Shown here: piece after piece, positions 43,896 to 51,651 of the stretch
Layout of the letters: every line of letters starts with the position of its first letter
Numbering within the stretch: the stretch's first letter is position 1
From: Streptomyces sp. YPW6
Lineage (GTDB): Bacteria > Actinomycetota > Actinomycetes > Streptomycetales > Streptomycetaceae
NCBI RefSeq assembly: GCF_018866325.1
Contig: NZ_CP076457.1
Location: forward strand, 1,647,001 to 1,711,000
Direction: 5' to 3'
DNA: 64,000 nucleotides
Notes under the pieces: generated by a model
Told to the model about the DNA's origin: nothing
Seen by the model: the letters and a program-made list of their open reading frames with translations, nothing else
Database searches by the model: none
Program-made: the position numbers and the translations under genes

Positions 43896-44758
43896 GTGCC
43901 AAGGCCGCGAAGACGGTTCTTCCCGCGGTCGCGATGACGGCGGTGTCCATGGTCCTCACGCTGGCCGTGGTCGTGATGTGGCTCGGCACCTCGATGCCGT
44001 GGGCGATCGCTCTCGTGGTCGGTCTCGGGATCGACGGCGGGTGGCTCGCCACCCTCGCCTACGAACGCCGTCTCGCCGCGCAGGGTGACCACTCCACCCC
44101 GGTCACGGCGGTGGGCTGGGGCTTCGGCCTGGTCGCCACGGGCGTCCTGGTCGCCCACGCCGTCACCGCCGACGAAAGCGCCGGCGCGTGGCTCGCTGTC
44201 GCCTGGCTGCCGCTGGCCGCGAAGGCCCTGTGGCTGGTCCACGGGCTGTGGGAGCGCACCGCGCTGACCGGGTCCGCGCTGGAGGCGATCCAGGGCATCC
44301 AGCAGGAAGCCCGCGACGAAGCCGCCGTGGCCCGGGCCCGGCTTCGGGCAGAGGCGGGCACGGAGGAGACGCGGCTGACGGCTGTGACGCAGGCCGGGGC
44401 GCGCGTCGCACGCGTCCAGGCACAGACCGCCACCACCCTCGCCCGGGCGTGGTCGATGCTGGAGAGCACCCGGTCCGGGAAGGACACGGGCAGGGCGCTG
44501 ACCAGCGTGACGACCCGCGTCACACCCGGCGTCACACCCACGTGGGAGCTGCCCGTGTGGGGCCCCACCAACCCCGTCCCTGCCCTGGACGCGGCCCCCG
44601 CGCTCACGGATGCGGAGCTGGACCGGCTGGTGGATGAGATCCGGCACAGCGAGACACCGGCCCTGTCCTACCGGGAGATGTCCACCCGGTTCCGGGCCGC
44701 CGGCCACTCCGCCTCCGAGGTCCGGTTGCGGGGCGCGTGGAAGCGGGTGGCGGCATGA
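43892..44758 (+). CDS. Membrane protein of the transfer region, SpdB/DUF2637-like
   Basis: A 288-residue protein. Four membrane segments fill residues about 8-130 (VLPAVAMTAVSMVLTLAVVV is the first). A coiled, charged middle follows, and the last 60 residues (LTDAELDRLVDEIRHSE to the end) look like a small helix-turn-helix. In Streptomyces elements, four-helix membrane proteins in this place are spread (Spd) proteins for movement between mycelial compartments. Assignment as spread protein is by layout and position. Confidence 0.65.
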   Translation: MSAKAAKTVLPAVAMTAVSMVLTLAVVVMWLGTSMPWAIALVVGLGIDGGWLATLAYERRLAAQGDHSTPVTAVGWGFGLVATGVLVAHAVTADESAGAWLAVAWLPLAAKALWLVHGLWERTALTGSALEAIQGIQQEARDEAAVARARLRAEAGTEETRLTAVTQAGARVARVQAQTATTLARAWSMLESTRSGKDTGRALTSVTTRVTPGVTPTWELPVWGPTNPVPALDAAPALTDAELDRLVDEIRHSETPALSYREMSTRFRAAGHSASEVRLRGAWKRVAA

Positions 44759-45582
44759 GCACGCCGACGGAGACACCGATCCGGTCCGTCAGCTACGGCG
44801 GGGGCGTCCAGTCCACCGCCCTGCTGGTTCTGGCCGCGCAGGGGCGGATCGACTTCCGTACGTTCCTGATGGCCAACGTCGGGGACGACAGCGAGCATCC
44901 GGGGACGCTGCGGTATCTGGAGGAGTACGCCCGCCCGTTCGCAGCCGAGCACGGTATCGAGCTGGCGGTGCTGGACCGGGTGATGGTCCGCACGGGTGAG
45001 ACCCGCACGTTATACGGGCAGCTCACCAAGAAAGGCAGCCGGTCCCTCGCCATCCCGGTCCGCATGTCCAACGGGGCCCCCGGGACGCGTAGCTGCACCG
45101 CCGACTTCAAGATCAAGGTGATCGGCCGTGAGCTGAAGCGCCGGGGCGCCACCAAGCAACACCCGGCGACGATCGGGATCGGGATCAGCCTGGATGAGAT
45201 CCACCGTGCCAACAAGCGCCGCTGCGAACCGTACGAGGAGATCGTCTACCCGCTGCTCGAACTCGGTCTGCGGCGGATCGACTGCGCCCAGATCATCCGG
45301 GAAGCGGGCCTGCCCGTCCCGCCGAAGTCCTCGTGCTGGTTCTGCCCGTTCCACCGGCCCGAGACCTGGCACGACATGCGCCGCAACGAACCCGCCCTGT
45401 TCGAGAAGTCGTGCCAGCTCGAAGAGCTGCTGAACAGGCGTCGCGACGTGCTCGGCAAGGACCACGTCTACCTCACCCGGTTCGGCCGGCCACTGCGCCA
45501 AGCCATCCCGGACGGGGTCGACGTCCTGCCCGGCTTTGAGGACACCGACGGGCTGTGCGACTCCGGCTGGTGCATGACATGA
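44755..45582 (+). CDS. Cysteine-rich PP-loop ATPase, PAPS-reductase/DndC-like
   Basis: A 275-residue protein. The PP-loop is SYGGGVQS (residues 13-20). Cysteines are placed at 114 (RSCTADFK), 157, 177, 194 and 197 (CWFCPFH) and twice near the C-terminus, suggesting an iron-sulfur or zinc site. The family includes PAPS reductase, DndC of DNA phosphorothioation and IbrA. It overlaps its upstream neighbour by ATGA and so belongs to the transfer operon. Sulfur insertion or nucleotide activation is possible; its actual role in these elements is not known. Confidence 0.78.
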   Translation: MSTPTETPIRSVSYGGGVQSTALLVLAAQGRIDFRTFLMANVGDDSEHPGTLRYLEEYARPFAAEHGIELAVLDRVMVRTGETRTLYGQLTKKGSRSLAIPVRMSNGAPGTRSCTADFKIKVIGRELKRRGATKQHPATIGIGISLDEIHRANKRRCEPYEEIVYPLLELGLRRIDCAQIIREAGLPVPPKSSCWFCPFHRPETWHDMRRNEPALFEKSCQLEELLNRRRDVLGKDHVYLTRFGRPLRQAIPDGVDVLPGFEDTDGLCDSGWCMT

Positions 45583-45626
45583 CCCCCGACCCCCTTGCTA
45601 CCGCCCCGCCCCTGGGAAGGACCCGC

Positions 45627-46007
45627 ATGGAAGAGAACCTGCCTGCCGCCCGGCTGCCGTCCGTCGTGCACCTCCCGGACGGCACCCCCACCTACACCGA
45701 CCACCTCCCCGCCACCTACCAACCGGCCAACACCGCACCGCAGGTCATCCACGTCCACCAGGCACCCCCGGACCGCACCGTTCAGCGCCTCGCACTCGGC
45801 TCCGGCATGGGCGCCGGGGCGGTGGCCGCCGGCGTCTACTTCGGCCCCCTGCTGGTCGGCGTCCTCACCGCCATCGCCGCGAACCTCGCCCTCCTCGCCC
45901 TGGTCGCCGCCGTGTGTGCCTGGGGCGTGGTCACGGTCGTGAAGTCGGTCGGTAGCTCGGACGGCAAGGCCGCCGCGTCCTCGCTGCGCAAGGGCCGCCG
46001 TCGCTGA
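45627..46007 (+). CDS. Small membrane protein, DUF6251-like
   Basis: A 126-residue protein. SVVHLPDGTPTYTDHLPATY and VIHVHQAPPDRTVQRLALG precede two hydrophobic segments (about residues 60-110) and a basic tail (SSLRKGRRR). I recall this layout as DUF6251 of Streptomyces mobile elements. ATG 45627 has GGAAGGA seven bases upstream; ATG 45579, overlapping the previous stop, would add 16 residues. Confidence 0.7.
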   Translation: MEENLPAARLPSVVHLPDGTPTYTDHLPATYQPANTAPQVIHVHQAPPDRTVQRLALGSGMGAGAVAAGVYFGPLLVGVLTAIAANLALLALVAAVCAWGVVTVVKSVGSSDGKAAASSLRKGRRR

Positions 46008-46018
46008 CGGTCCTCTGT

Positions 46019-46042
46019 CCGCCCGGTCTCGCAACCGGGCGG
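46019..46042 (+). terminator. Short hairpin after the DUF6251-like gene
   Basis: CCGCCCGGT pairs with ACCGGGCGG across a 6-base loop, just after the stop. Confidence 0.55.
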
Positions 46043-46083
46043 GTGGAGGGCCGGACAGACCGGCCCCACCAGGGAGGTTCACC

Positions 46084-46407
46084 GTGTACAGCTACACCCG
46101 AGCCGAGTCCCGCGAGCGCGCCCGCCTGTTCCGCAAGGGCTTCAAGGAGGCCCTGGCCGACTGCGTCGACAGCAAGGTCACCGCCCGCATCGAGGCCATC
46201 GACGCCGCTGCCGCCGAGCGCGGGCAGCGGGAGCTGAAGGCGCTGCACGAGGTGCAGGCCACCGCCCGCCAGAACCTGGCCGCCGCCAAGGCCGCCGAGC
46301 GCACCGCGCCCCGCACGGAGCGGGCCGCCGCCCGCCAAGCCCGCAAGGACGCCGAGCAGCGCGTACGCCTGGCGGAGCGGGCCGTGAACAAGGCCGAGCG
46401 GAGCTGA
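46084..46407 (+). CDS. Small charged coiled-coil protein
   Basis: A 107-residue, Ala/Arg/Lys/Glu-rich helical protein (VYSYTRAESRERARLF start; AAAKAAERTAPRTERAAARQ inside). Probably a coiled coil; no family recognised. GTG 46084 follows GGGAGGTTCACC. It lies just before the transfer translocase, with a terminator between, so it may have a part in transfer or be independent. Confidence 0.65.
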   Translation: MYSYTRAESRERARLFRKGFKEALADCVDSKVTARIEAIDAAAAERGQRELKALHEVQATARQNLAAAKAAERTAPRTERAAARQARKDAEQRVRLAERAVNKAERS

Positions 46408-46409
46408 GC

Positions 46410-46448
46410 GGGGGTGGCCGGACCCGGCCAAGGAAACCGGCCACCCCC
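46410..46448 (+). terminator. Hairpin terminator before the translocase gene
   Basis: Perfect 12-bp stem (46410-46421 with 46437-46448), followed by TTCTTTC. Confidence 0.7.
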
Positions 46449-46493
46449 TTCTTTCCCCCGGTCCCGAACCATCGAGCAGGAGGAAGCATCAGC

Positions 46494-48572
46494 ATGACGG
46501 ACACCACCACGGCGGCCGCGCATCTGCGGCCGGTCCCCGACCTGGACGACGACACCGAGACCACCGTGCCGGTCGCGGTCGACAACCCCGCGCTGCCGGA
46601 ACCGAAGGTGAGCGTGGAGAAGCGCAAGCCGGTTCTGGCCGGTTGGCTGACCGACCGGCGCGACTTCACTGCCACCGCCCGCCACGCCGGGGCGAACGTC
46701 GGATACAGCGCCCTGTTCCACGGCGTTCGGCTCCCGGTGTATGCCGGTCGGCTTGCGCTGATGTCGCCGCGGGGAGCCTGCCGGTTCATCGCCACCACCA
46801 ACCGGTGGATCTGGGACCGGGAAGCCGCACCGTTGCGGGCCGCCGCCGTCCGCGCGGAGGACGTCGAGGAGTACATGCGCCTGGCCCGGCTGCGCGCGGG
46901 CCGGGTTCGGCTGCGCGGCCTGGTCGCCCTGGTCGCGGCCGTATTCGGCGTCGGCTTCGCCCTGTGGCTTTACGTCATGGCCCCGGCGCTGATGTACGCG
47001 TTCGCGGCCGGCGGTGTGCTGCTGCTCGGTATGGCCGGTCAGCAGCCCGACGCCCCGGTCATCGGCCCTGCCGTGCTGAAGGCGGAGGTGCAGAAGCTCA
47101 CCGGCAGCATCGTGCTGCGCGGGCTCGACTCGATCGGGAGCGCGAAGATCTCCGCCGCGATCAAGAAGGGCGGCGAGATGAACGGGCTGCGTTTCACCAG
47201 CGAGATCGTCCGCGACGGCCCCGGCTACCGCGCCGACCTCGATCTCCCGTACGGGGTGACGCCCGAGGACATCATGGAGGCCCGCAAGCCCCTGGCGTCC
47301 GGGCTGCGCCGCAAGGTCGGCTGCGTCTGGCCCTCCCCCGACCCCGCCGAGCACGAAGGACGCCTGGTGCTGTGGGTCGGGGACAAGCCGATGAACGAGA
47401 CCACCAAACCCGCCTGGCCCCTCCTCAAGACGGGGCAGGTGGATCTGTTCCGGCCGGTGGTGTTCGGCAACGACCAGCGGATGCGCGACGTGTCCGTGAC
47501 GCTGATGTTCGCCGCCGTCGTCGTCGGGTCCATCCCTCGGATGGGCAAGACGTTCCTCATGCGGCTGTTCCTCCTCATCGCCGCACTCGACCCGCGCGCC
47601 GAGCTGCACGCGTTCGACTTCAAGGGCACCGGCGACTTCGGCGCCCTCGAACCCGTCTGCCACCGCTACAGGGCAGGCGAGGAGAACGACGACATCGCAT
47701 ACGTCCTGGACGCGTTGCGGGAGCTGAAGGAGGAGCTGCGCCGGCGGGCGAAGGTCATCAAGTCCCTGCCGCGCTCCCGCTGCCCGGAATCCAAAGTCAC
47801 CCCCGAACTCGCCAACGACAAGAGCCTTGGACTGCACCCCGTCGTGGCCGGGTTCGACGAGTGCCAGGTGCCGTTCGAGCACGAGGAGCACGGCAAGGAG
47901 ATCGAGGCGATCTGCACCGACCTCGTCAAGCGCGGCCCGGCGCTCGGGATCGTGACGCTGTTCGGGACGCAGCGGCCGGACGCGAAGTCGCTGCCCACCG
48001 GGATCAGCGCGAACGCGGTGCTGCGGTTCTGCCTCAAGGTCATGGGGCAGCCCGCCAACGACATGGTGCTGGGCACGTCGATGTACAAGGCGGGGTACCG
48101 GGCCACCATGTTCTCCCGCTCGGACCGGGGCATCTGCTGGATGGCCGGTGAAGGCGACGACCCGCGCATCGTCGCGTCCGCGTTCGTGGACGCGGTGGCA
48201 GCCGAGCAGATCGCCGCACGGGCCCGCCAGGTCCGCGAGGAGTACGGCAACGTCACCGGCCACGCCATCGGCAACGGCCCCGAGAAGACCGGCCAGTCCG
48301 ATGTGCTGGCCGACGTCCTCGCCGCCATCGCCCCCGACGAGAGGGCCGTCTGGTGCGAGCGGATCGCCACCCGGCTCGCTGCCGCCCTGCCGGACGTCTA
48401 CGGCGGGTGGAAGGGGGAGAACGTCACCGCCGCCCTCAAGCCCCACGGCATCAAGGCCGGGCAGGTCTGGGGCCAGACCGACACGGGCGAGGGCAAGAAC
48501 CGGCGCGGGATCGACCGCGCCGACATCACCGCCGCCATCACTCGCCGTAACCAGAACAAGGCTGCCGCCTGA
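46494..48572 (+). CDS. FtsK/SpoIIIE-type DNA translocase for conjugation, TraB/TraSA-like
   Basis: A 692-residue protein. Two membrane segments at about 143-182 (RLRGLVALVAAVFGVGFALW onward). The motor domain has Walker A GSIPRMGKTF (about 342-351), then AFDFKGTGDFG, and Walker B LHPVVAGFDECQ (about 446-457). A C-terminal winged-helix-like end follows. In Streptomyces a single TraB hexamer moves double-stranded plasmid DNA between hyphae, binding 8-bp repeats at clt. ATG 46494 follows GCAGGAGGAAG. A CTAG-rich cluster directly downstream is a candidate binding region. Confidence 0.88.
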   Translation: MTDTTTAAAHLRPVPDLDDDTETTVPVAVDNPALPEPKVSVEKRKPVLAGWLTDRRDFTATARHAGANVGYSALFHGVRLPVYAGRLALMSPRGACRFIATTNRWIWDREAAPLRAAAVRAEDVEEYMRLARLRAGRVRLRGLVALVAAVFGVGFALWLYVMAPALMYAFAAGGVLLLGMAGQQPDAPVIGPAVLKAEVQKLTGSIVLRGLDSIGSAKISAAIKKGGEMNGLRFTSEIVRDGPGYRADLDLPYGVTPEDIMEARKPLASGLRRKVGCVWPSPDPAEHEGRLVLWVGDKPMNETTKPAWPLLKTGQVDLFRPVVFGNDQRMRDVSVTLMFAAVVVGSIPRMGKTFLMRLFLLIAALDPRAELHAFDFKGTGDFGALEPVCHRYRAGEENDDIAYVLDALRELKEELRRRAKVIKSLPRSRCPESKVTPELANDKSLGLHPVVAGFDECQVPFEHEEHGKEIEAICTDLVKRGPALGIVTLFGTQRPDAKSLPTGISANAVLRFCLKVMGQPANDMVLGTSMYKAGYRATMFSRSDRGICWMAGEGDDPRIVASAFVDAVAAEQIAARARQVREEYGNVTGHAIGNGPEKTGQSDVLADVLAAIAPDERAVWCERIATRLAAALPDVYGGWKGENVTAALKPHGIKAGQVWGQTDTGEGKNRRGIDRADITAAITRRNQNKAAA

Positions 48573-48584
48573 CCCCAGCAGCGC

Positions 48585-48668
48585 TGCTAGACCTAGCACC
48601 CCCGGCTGCTAGGTCTAGCACCACCGCTAGCACCCCACACCCGCCATGAGCTGCGACCTAGCGTCTAG
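48585..48668. repeat. CTAG-rich inverted repeat cluster, candidate clt or origin
   Basis: Seven CTAG tetramers occur within 82 bases (48587, 48593, 48609, 48615, 48627, 48658, 48665). TGCTAGACCTAGCA (48585-48598) and TGCTAGGTCTAGCA (48607-48620) are perfect reverse complements of each other. The cluster starts 12 bases after the translocase stop. CTAG is normally rare in Streptomyces DNA. Confidence 0.85.
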
Positions 48669-48724
48669 CAGCCCACCTGCGGAAAAACCCGGAAACCCGC
48701 CCATCGAAGGGATGTGAGCCCCTC

Positions 48725-48985
48725 GTGGCGCTCGCTAGCCTCCTCATCCTCCTCACCGCAGCCGGTTACGCAGTGTTGTGCGCGGTGAAGCCGTTCGCCC
48801 CGTGCCGGAAGTGCTCCGGCATCGGCGTCCGCACCCGCCGCCGCACCGTCACCCTCTGCCGCCGCTGCCACGGCGACCGCGCCCGACTCCGCATCGGGCG
48901 CCGGCTGCTGAACAACAGCCGCAGCATCCACGCGGCCGGCACCCGACCCCAGCCCACCGACCGGAAGGCCACCCCATGGCAGTGA
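48725..48985 (+). CDS. Small protein with membrane segment and CxxC pairs
   Basis: An 86-residue protein: an N-terminal membrane segment (VALASLLILLTAAGYAVLCA), then CRKC and, 17 residues on, CRRC, a likely zinc knuckle. A basic C-terminus follows. GTG 48725. Its end overlaps the next gene by ten bases. Family not recognised; such small membrane and zinc proteins are common beside AICE transfer genes. Confidence 0.65.
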   Translation: MALASLLILLTAAGYAVLCAVKPFAPCRKCSGIGVRTRRRTVTLCRRCHGDRARLRIGRRLLNNSRSIHAAGTRPQPTDRKATPWQ

Positions 48986-49164
48986 CCCTCTCCCTCGTCG
49001 CCCTCTTCGGACTCGTCCTGTTCTTCCTGCTCCGGTCCGGCAGCCTCACGCCCGGCGGCGCGTTCACCGCCGCCGGGTTCGGGTTCTTCCTCGCCTCCAC
49101 CGGAGCCGCCGGACCCATCAACCAGATGGCCGCCGCCCTCATCGACGCCCTCCCCAACATCTGA
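48976..49164 (+). CDS. Small membrane protein
   Basis: A 62-residue protein with one or two hydrophobic segments (VTLSLVALFGLVLFFLL, then FTAAGFGFFLAS). It overlaps the upstream gene, supporting joint expression. A spread or entry-exclusion role would fit the position but nothing proves it. Confidence 0.6.
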   Translation: MAVTLSLVALFGLVLFFLLRSGSLTPGGAFTAAGFGFFLASTGAAGPINQMAAALIDALPNI

Positions 49165-49207
49165 GGAACCCGCCCCATCCGGCAACTGCGCTTGGGGCGT
49201 GGCTCAG

Positions 49208-50221
49208 TCAGGCGAGGGGCCAGCCGGCGAAGCCGTCGTCGGTCTGGTAGACCAGCGCGATGTTCTGCTCCTCAAGAAGCTCCTGCACATCAGGTGTGGG
49301 GGCGGTGGGCAGCAGCACGGCGACGCGCAGGGTCTTGTTGTTCGGTACGCGCCGGCGGTAGTCGGCAAGCTGACCGATGGCCATGCGGACGTTGGCCCGG
49401 GTCGTGAGCCCCTTGGCCTCGTACAAGGCGTGGTCGTTCACGTCGTACAGGTCAGGGGTGAGCGTCCCGGGCTCGCCCGCGATCGTGAACTGGAAGCTGT
49501 GGGTCTCGTGCCCCGCCGCGGTCAGGTGCGCGACGAACGCCTTCACGAGCTCGCCCTCGCGCCGCTTCACCTTGCGCTGACTGGCCGGGATCTCCGCGAC
49601 CGTCTCCGACGTGCTGTGCTGCTCGGTCTTCTTGACCTTCGCACCGCTCTGCTTCGGCAACACGATCGGCGCCGGCACCATCACCGCGGGATCGGTGATC
49701 TCCATCGTCGTCTTCGTGGCCGGCGGCTGCTTGTCCGCCTCCGTCCACGCCGGCGTCGTGCCCGGCGCCGGGCGGAAGCGGAAGACCAACACATCCCGCA
49801 TCACGCCGTCCTTACCGGGACCGCGGCGGACGACATACGGGGTGACGGGGTCCAGCACCATCTGCCCGATGTACCGCTGCCTCATCGCGCCGCCGGGTGA
49901 CACCGCGCCGTGCGCAACGAACAGGTGAATATCACGGCCCTTGTCCTTTGCGGTCAGCAGAGAGCTGTTGCGGCCGGTCGGGCTCTGCGGGCCATTCGCG
50001 CCGGCACCCGTGTACAGGTACAGCGGCCCGAACTCGTCGTCCTCGCCCCGCCCATCGAAGGTGTAGCCGTACTCCTCACCCGCGGCCGGGTCGGAGTAGA
50101 CGAACACCTTCTTCGAGGCCGAAGCCGGCTCGATTCCCTGGAACGTCCCGCAGCCAAAGGCTGCCGCGATGTCATCGCGCATCGTCACGAGGCCCGGCAC
50201 AAGATCAGCGGTGGTCAGCAT
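49208..50221 (-). CDS. Lone PD-(D/E)xK restriction-type endonuclease with N-terminal recognition-like domain
   Basis: A 337-residue protein. The N-terminal half (about 1-150: GCGTFQGIEPASASKKVFVY, EYGYTFDGRGEDDEFGPLYLY, YVVRRGPGKDG) resembles the recognition domain of known Streptomyces restriction-like nucleases. The C-terminal half holds a PD-(D/E)xK site: Asp257 in TPDLYD, then Glu268-Ala-Lys270 in YEAKG. No partner methylase is adjacent. It runs opposite to the transfer genes, so has its own promoter. Type IV-like restriction of modified DNA is a plausible inference. Confidence 0.75.
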   Translation of the reverse strand: MLTTADLVPGLVTMRDDIAAAFGCGTFQGIEPASASKKVFVYSDPAAGEEYGYTFDGRGEDDEFGPLYLYTGAGANGPQSPTGRNSSLLTAKDKGRDIHLFVAHGAVSPGGAMRQRYIGQMVLDPVTPYVVRRGPGKDGVMRDVLVFRFRPAPGTTPAWTEADKQPPATKTTMEITDPAVMVPAPIVLPKQSGAKVKKTEQHSTSETVAEIPASQRKVKRREGELVKAFVAHLTAAGHETHSFQFTIAGEPGTLTPDLYDVNDHALYEAKGLTTRANVRMAIGQLADYRRRVPNNKTLRVAVLLPTAPTPDVQELLEEQNIALVYQTDDGFAGWPLA

Positions 50222-50318
50222 GCCAACGACCCTAGACCCTGCCACTGACACCGCGCCTTCCCATTTCCCCAGGCCACACCTACCGCGGGGCCCCGCGCCC
50301 AACATCCCACCGCAACGC

Positions 50319-50360
50319 CGAGGGCGGCCCCCGTCTCGCCAAAGTCCGGGGCCGCCCTCG
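50319..50360. terminator. Long GC hairpin before the prim-pol gene
   Basis: Perfect 13-bp stem (50319-50331 with 50348-50360), 16-base loop, ending 32 bases before the prim-pol start. No plus-strand gene ends here, so it may be an attenuator, or part of a replication origin, instead of a simple terminator. Confidence 0.5.
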
Positions 50361-50392
50361 TTCCACCCAACTCAACAGTGGAGGCACCCAGC

Positions 50393-51304
50393 ATGACCCA
50401 ACCCACCCCCATCCGGCGAGAGCGCAGCTACCTCGCCGCCGCCCTGACCGCGGCCGAACGCGGTTGGCACCTCTTCCCCTTGCGCCCCTACGACAAGCGC
50501 CCCGCCCTCCACGGAGAGACCGCCTGTCCCGCCACCGGCGACTGCGCGGCCGGCCACCGGAAGTGGGAGCAGCGCGCCACCACCGACCCCGACCGTATCC
50601 GCGCCGCCTGGTCGACCGGGGCGTTCAACGTCGGTCTGGCCACGGGCCCGTCCGGGCTGGTCGTGGTGGACCTGGACCCGGTCAAGGCCAAGGATCCGAA
50701 AGGAACGCCTGACGGCGTCACTTCCCTGCAAGCGCTCTGCGAGCGCGCCGGACAGACCGTCCCCACCACCTACCGGACCCGGACCGCGAGCGGCGGACAC
50801 CACCTGTACTTCACCGCCCCGCCCGGGGTCCGGCTCGGCAACAGCGCGGGCAGGCTCGGCAAGCACATCGACACCCGCGCCCACGGCGGATACGTCGTCG
50901 CCGCCGGGAGCACCCTCCCGAACGGTACGTACGACGTGGTCGACCCCACCGAGCCCGTACCGCTCCCGGAATGGCTGTACGCCCTCCTGATGCCTCGTCA
51001 GGCCCCCCGGGGTCTGACGGCTGCACCCATGCCTGTTCGGGCCTCTCGGTACGCCGCAGCGGCTCTCAGGGCCGAAACGGCGGCCGTCGCCGGGGCCGGG
51101 GAGGGCGTGCGGAACTGGACGCTGGTCCGGGCCGCCCGAGCGTTGGGGCGGTTCATCCCGTCCGGCGACCTCGCCCGCCATGAGGTAGAGCAGGCTCTTA
51201 ATTCGGCGGGAATGGCGGCCGGACTCCGGGAGAACGAGTGCCGCAAGGCTGTGGCGAGCGCTCTGAACTGGTCCGTCGCCCACAACTCCGGGCGGCCGGC
51301 ATGA
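50393..51304 (+). CDS. Bifunctional primase/polymerase (prim-pol)
   Basis: A 303-residue replication protein. The N-terminal prim-pol domain (residues about 10-195) has ALTAAERGWHLFPLRPYDKR, the catalytic acidic motif VVVDLDP, and TASGGHHLYF with the conserved His. A C-terminal helical region follows (NWTLVRAARALGRFIPSGDL). It makes primers and copies DNA during element replication. ATG 50393 follows GTGGAGG. Overlapping start and stop codons link it to the next two genes. Confidence 0.85.
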   Translation: MTQPTPIRRERSYLAAALTAAERGWHLFPLRPYDKRPALHGETACPATGDCAAGHRKWEQRATTDPDRIRAAWSTGAFNVGLATGPSGLVVVDLDPVKAKDPKGTPDGVTSLQALCERAGQTVPTTYRTRTASGGHHLYFTAPPGVRLGNSAGRLGKHIDTRAHGGYVVAAGSTLPNGTYDVVDPTEPVPLPEWLYALLMPRQAPRGLTAAPMPVRASRYAAAALRAETAAVAGAGEGVRNWTLVRAARALGRFIPSGDLARHEVEQALNSAGMAAGLRENECRKAVASALNWSVAHNSGRPA

Positions 51305-51651
51305 CCACCGCCAGGAACCTGCGACTTAAGAGCCTGCCTGCCACCCCGAACACCCCGCAGGCCGCCAACCCCACGGCAGCACGGATGACCGGTGGCGAGC
51401 CGAAAGGCGTCGCCGAAGGCGTCCCCGTTGCTGTTCGCCCTGACCCGCAGGTCGGGGACGGGCGGCGGGTGGTCGGGTTTCTCCGGATCAGCGCCCCAGG
51501 GCGGAACGCTCGGCCGGCCGCCGAGTCGGTCTGCTCCTGCGGCCGTCACGAGACCGCCCGGGGCCAGGCCCGCGTCCTCGCGCTGATCGACGACCACGCC
51601 GCCCACCGGGCCACCTGCCCGATCCAGACCGAAGGGAGGACCGCCGCGTGA
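51301..51651 (+). CDS. Small protein between the replication genes
   Basis: A 116-residue protein. The first 70 residues are disordered-looking; the C-terminus has CSCGRHETARGQARVLALIDD and a final HRATC, a possible zinc site. Overlaps by four bases on both sides (ATGA, GTGA) place it firmly in the replication operon. Function unknown. Confidence 0.65.
   Translation: MTTARNLRLKSLPATPNTPQAANPTAARMTGGEPKGVAEGVPVAVRPDPQVGDGRRVVGFLRISAPGRNARPAAESVCSCGRHETARGQARVLALIDDHAAHRATCPIQTEGRTAA

Noticed and set aside
44755..45582. A full Dnd phosphorothioation system
   Set aside because: Only a PP-loop protein is present; no dndB, dndD, dndE or cysteine desulfurase is seen in the element.
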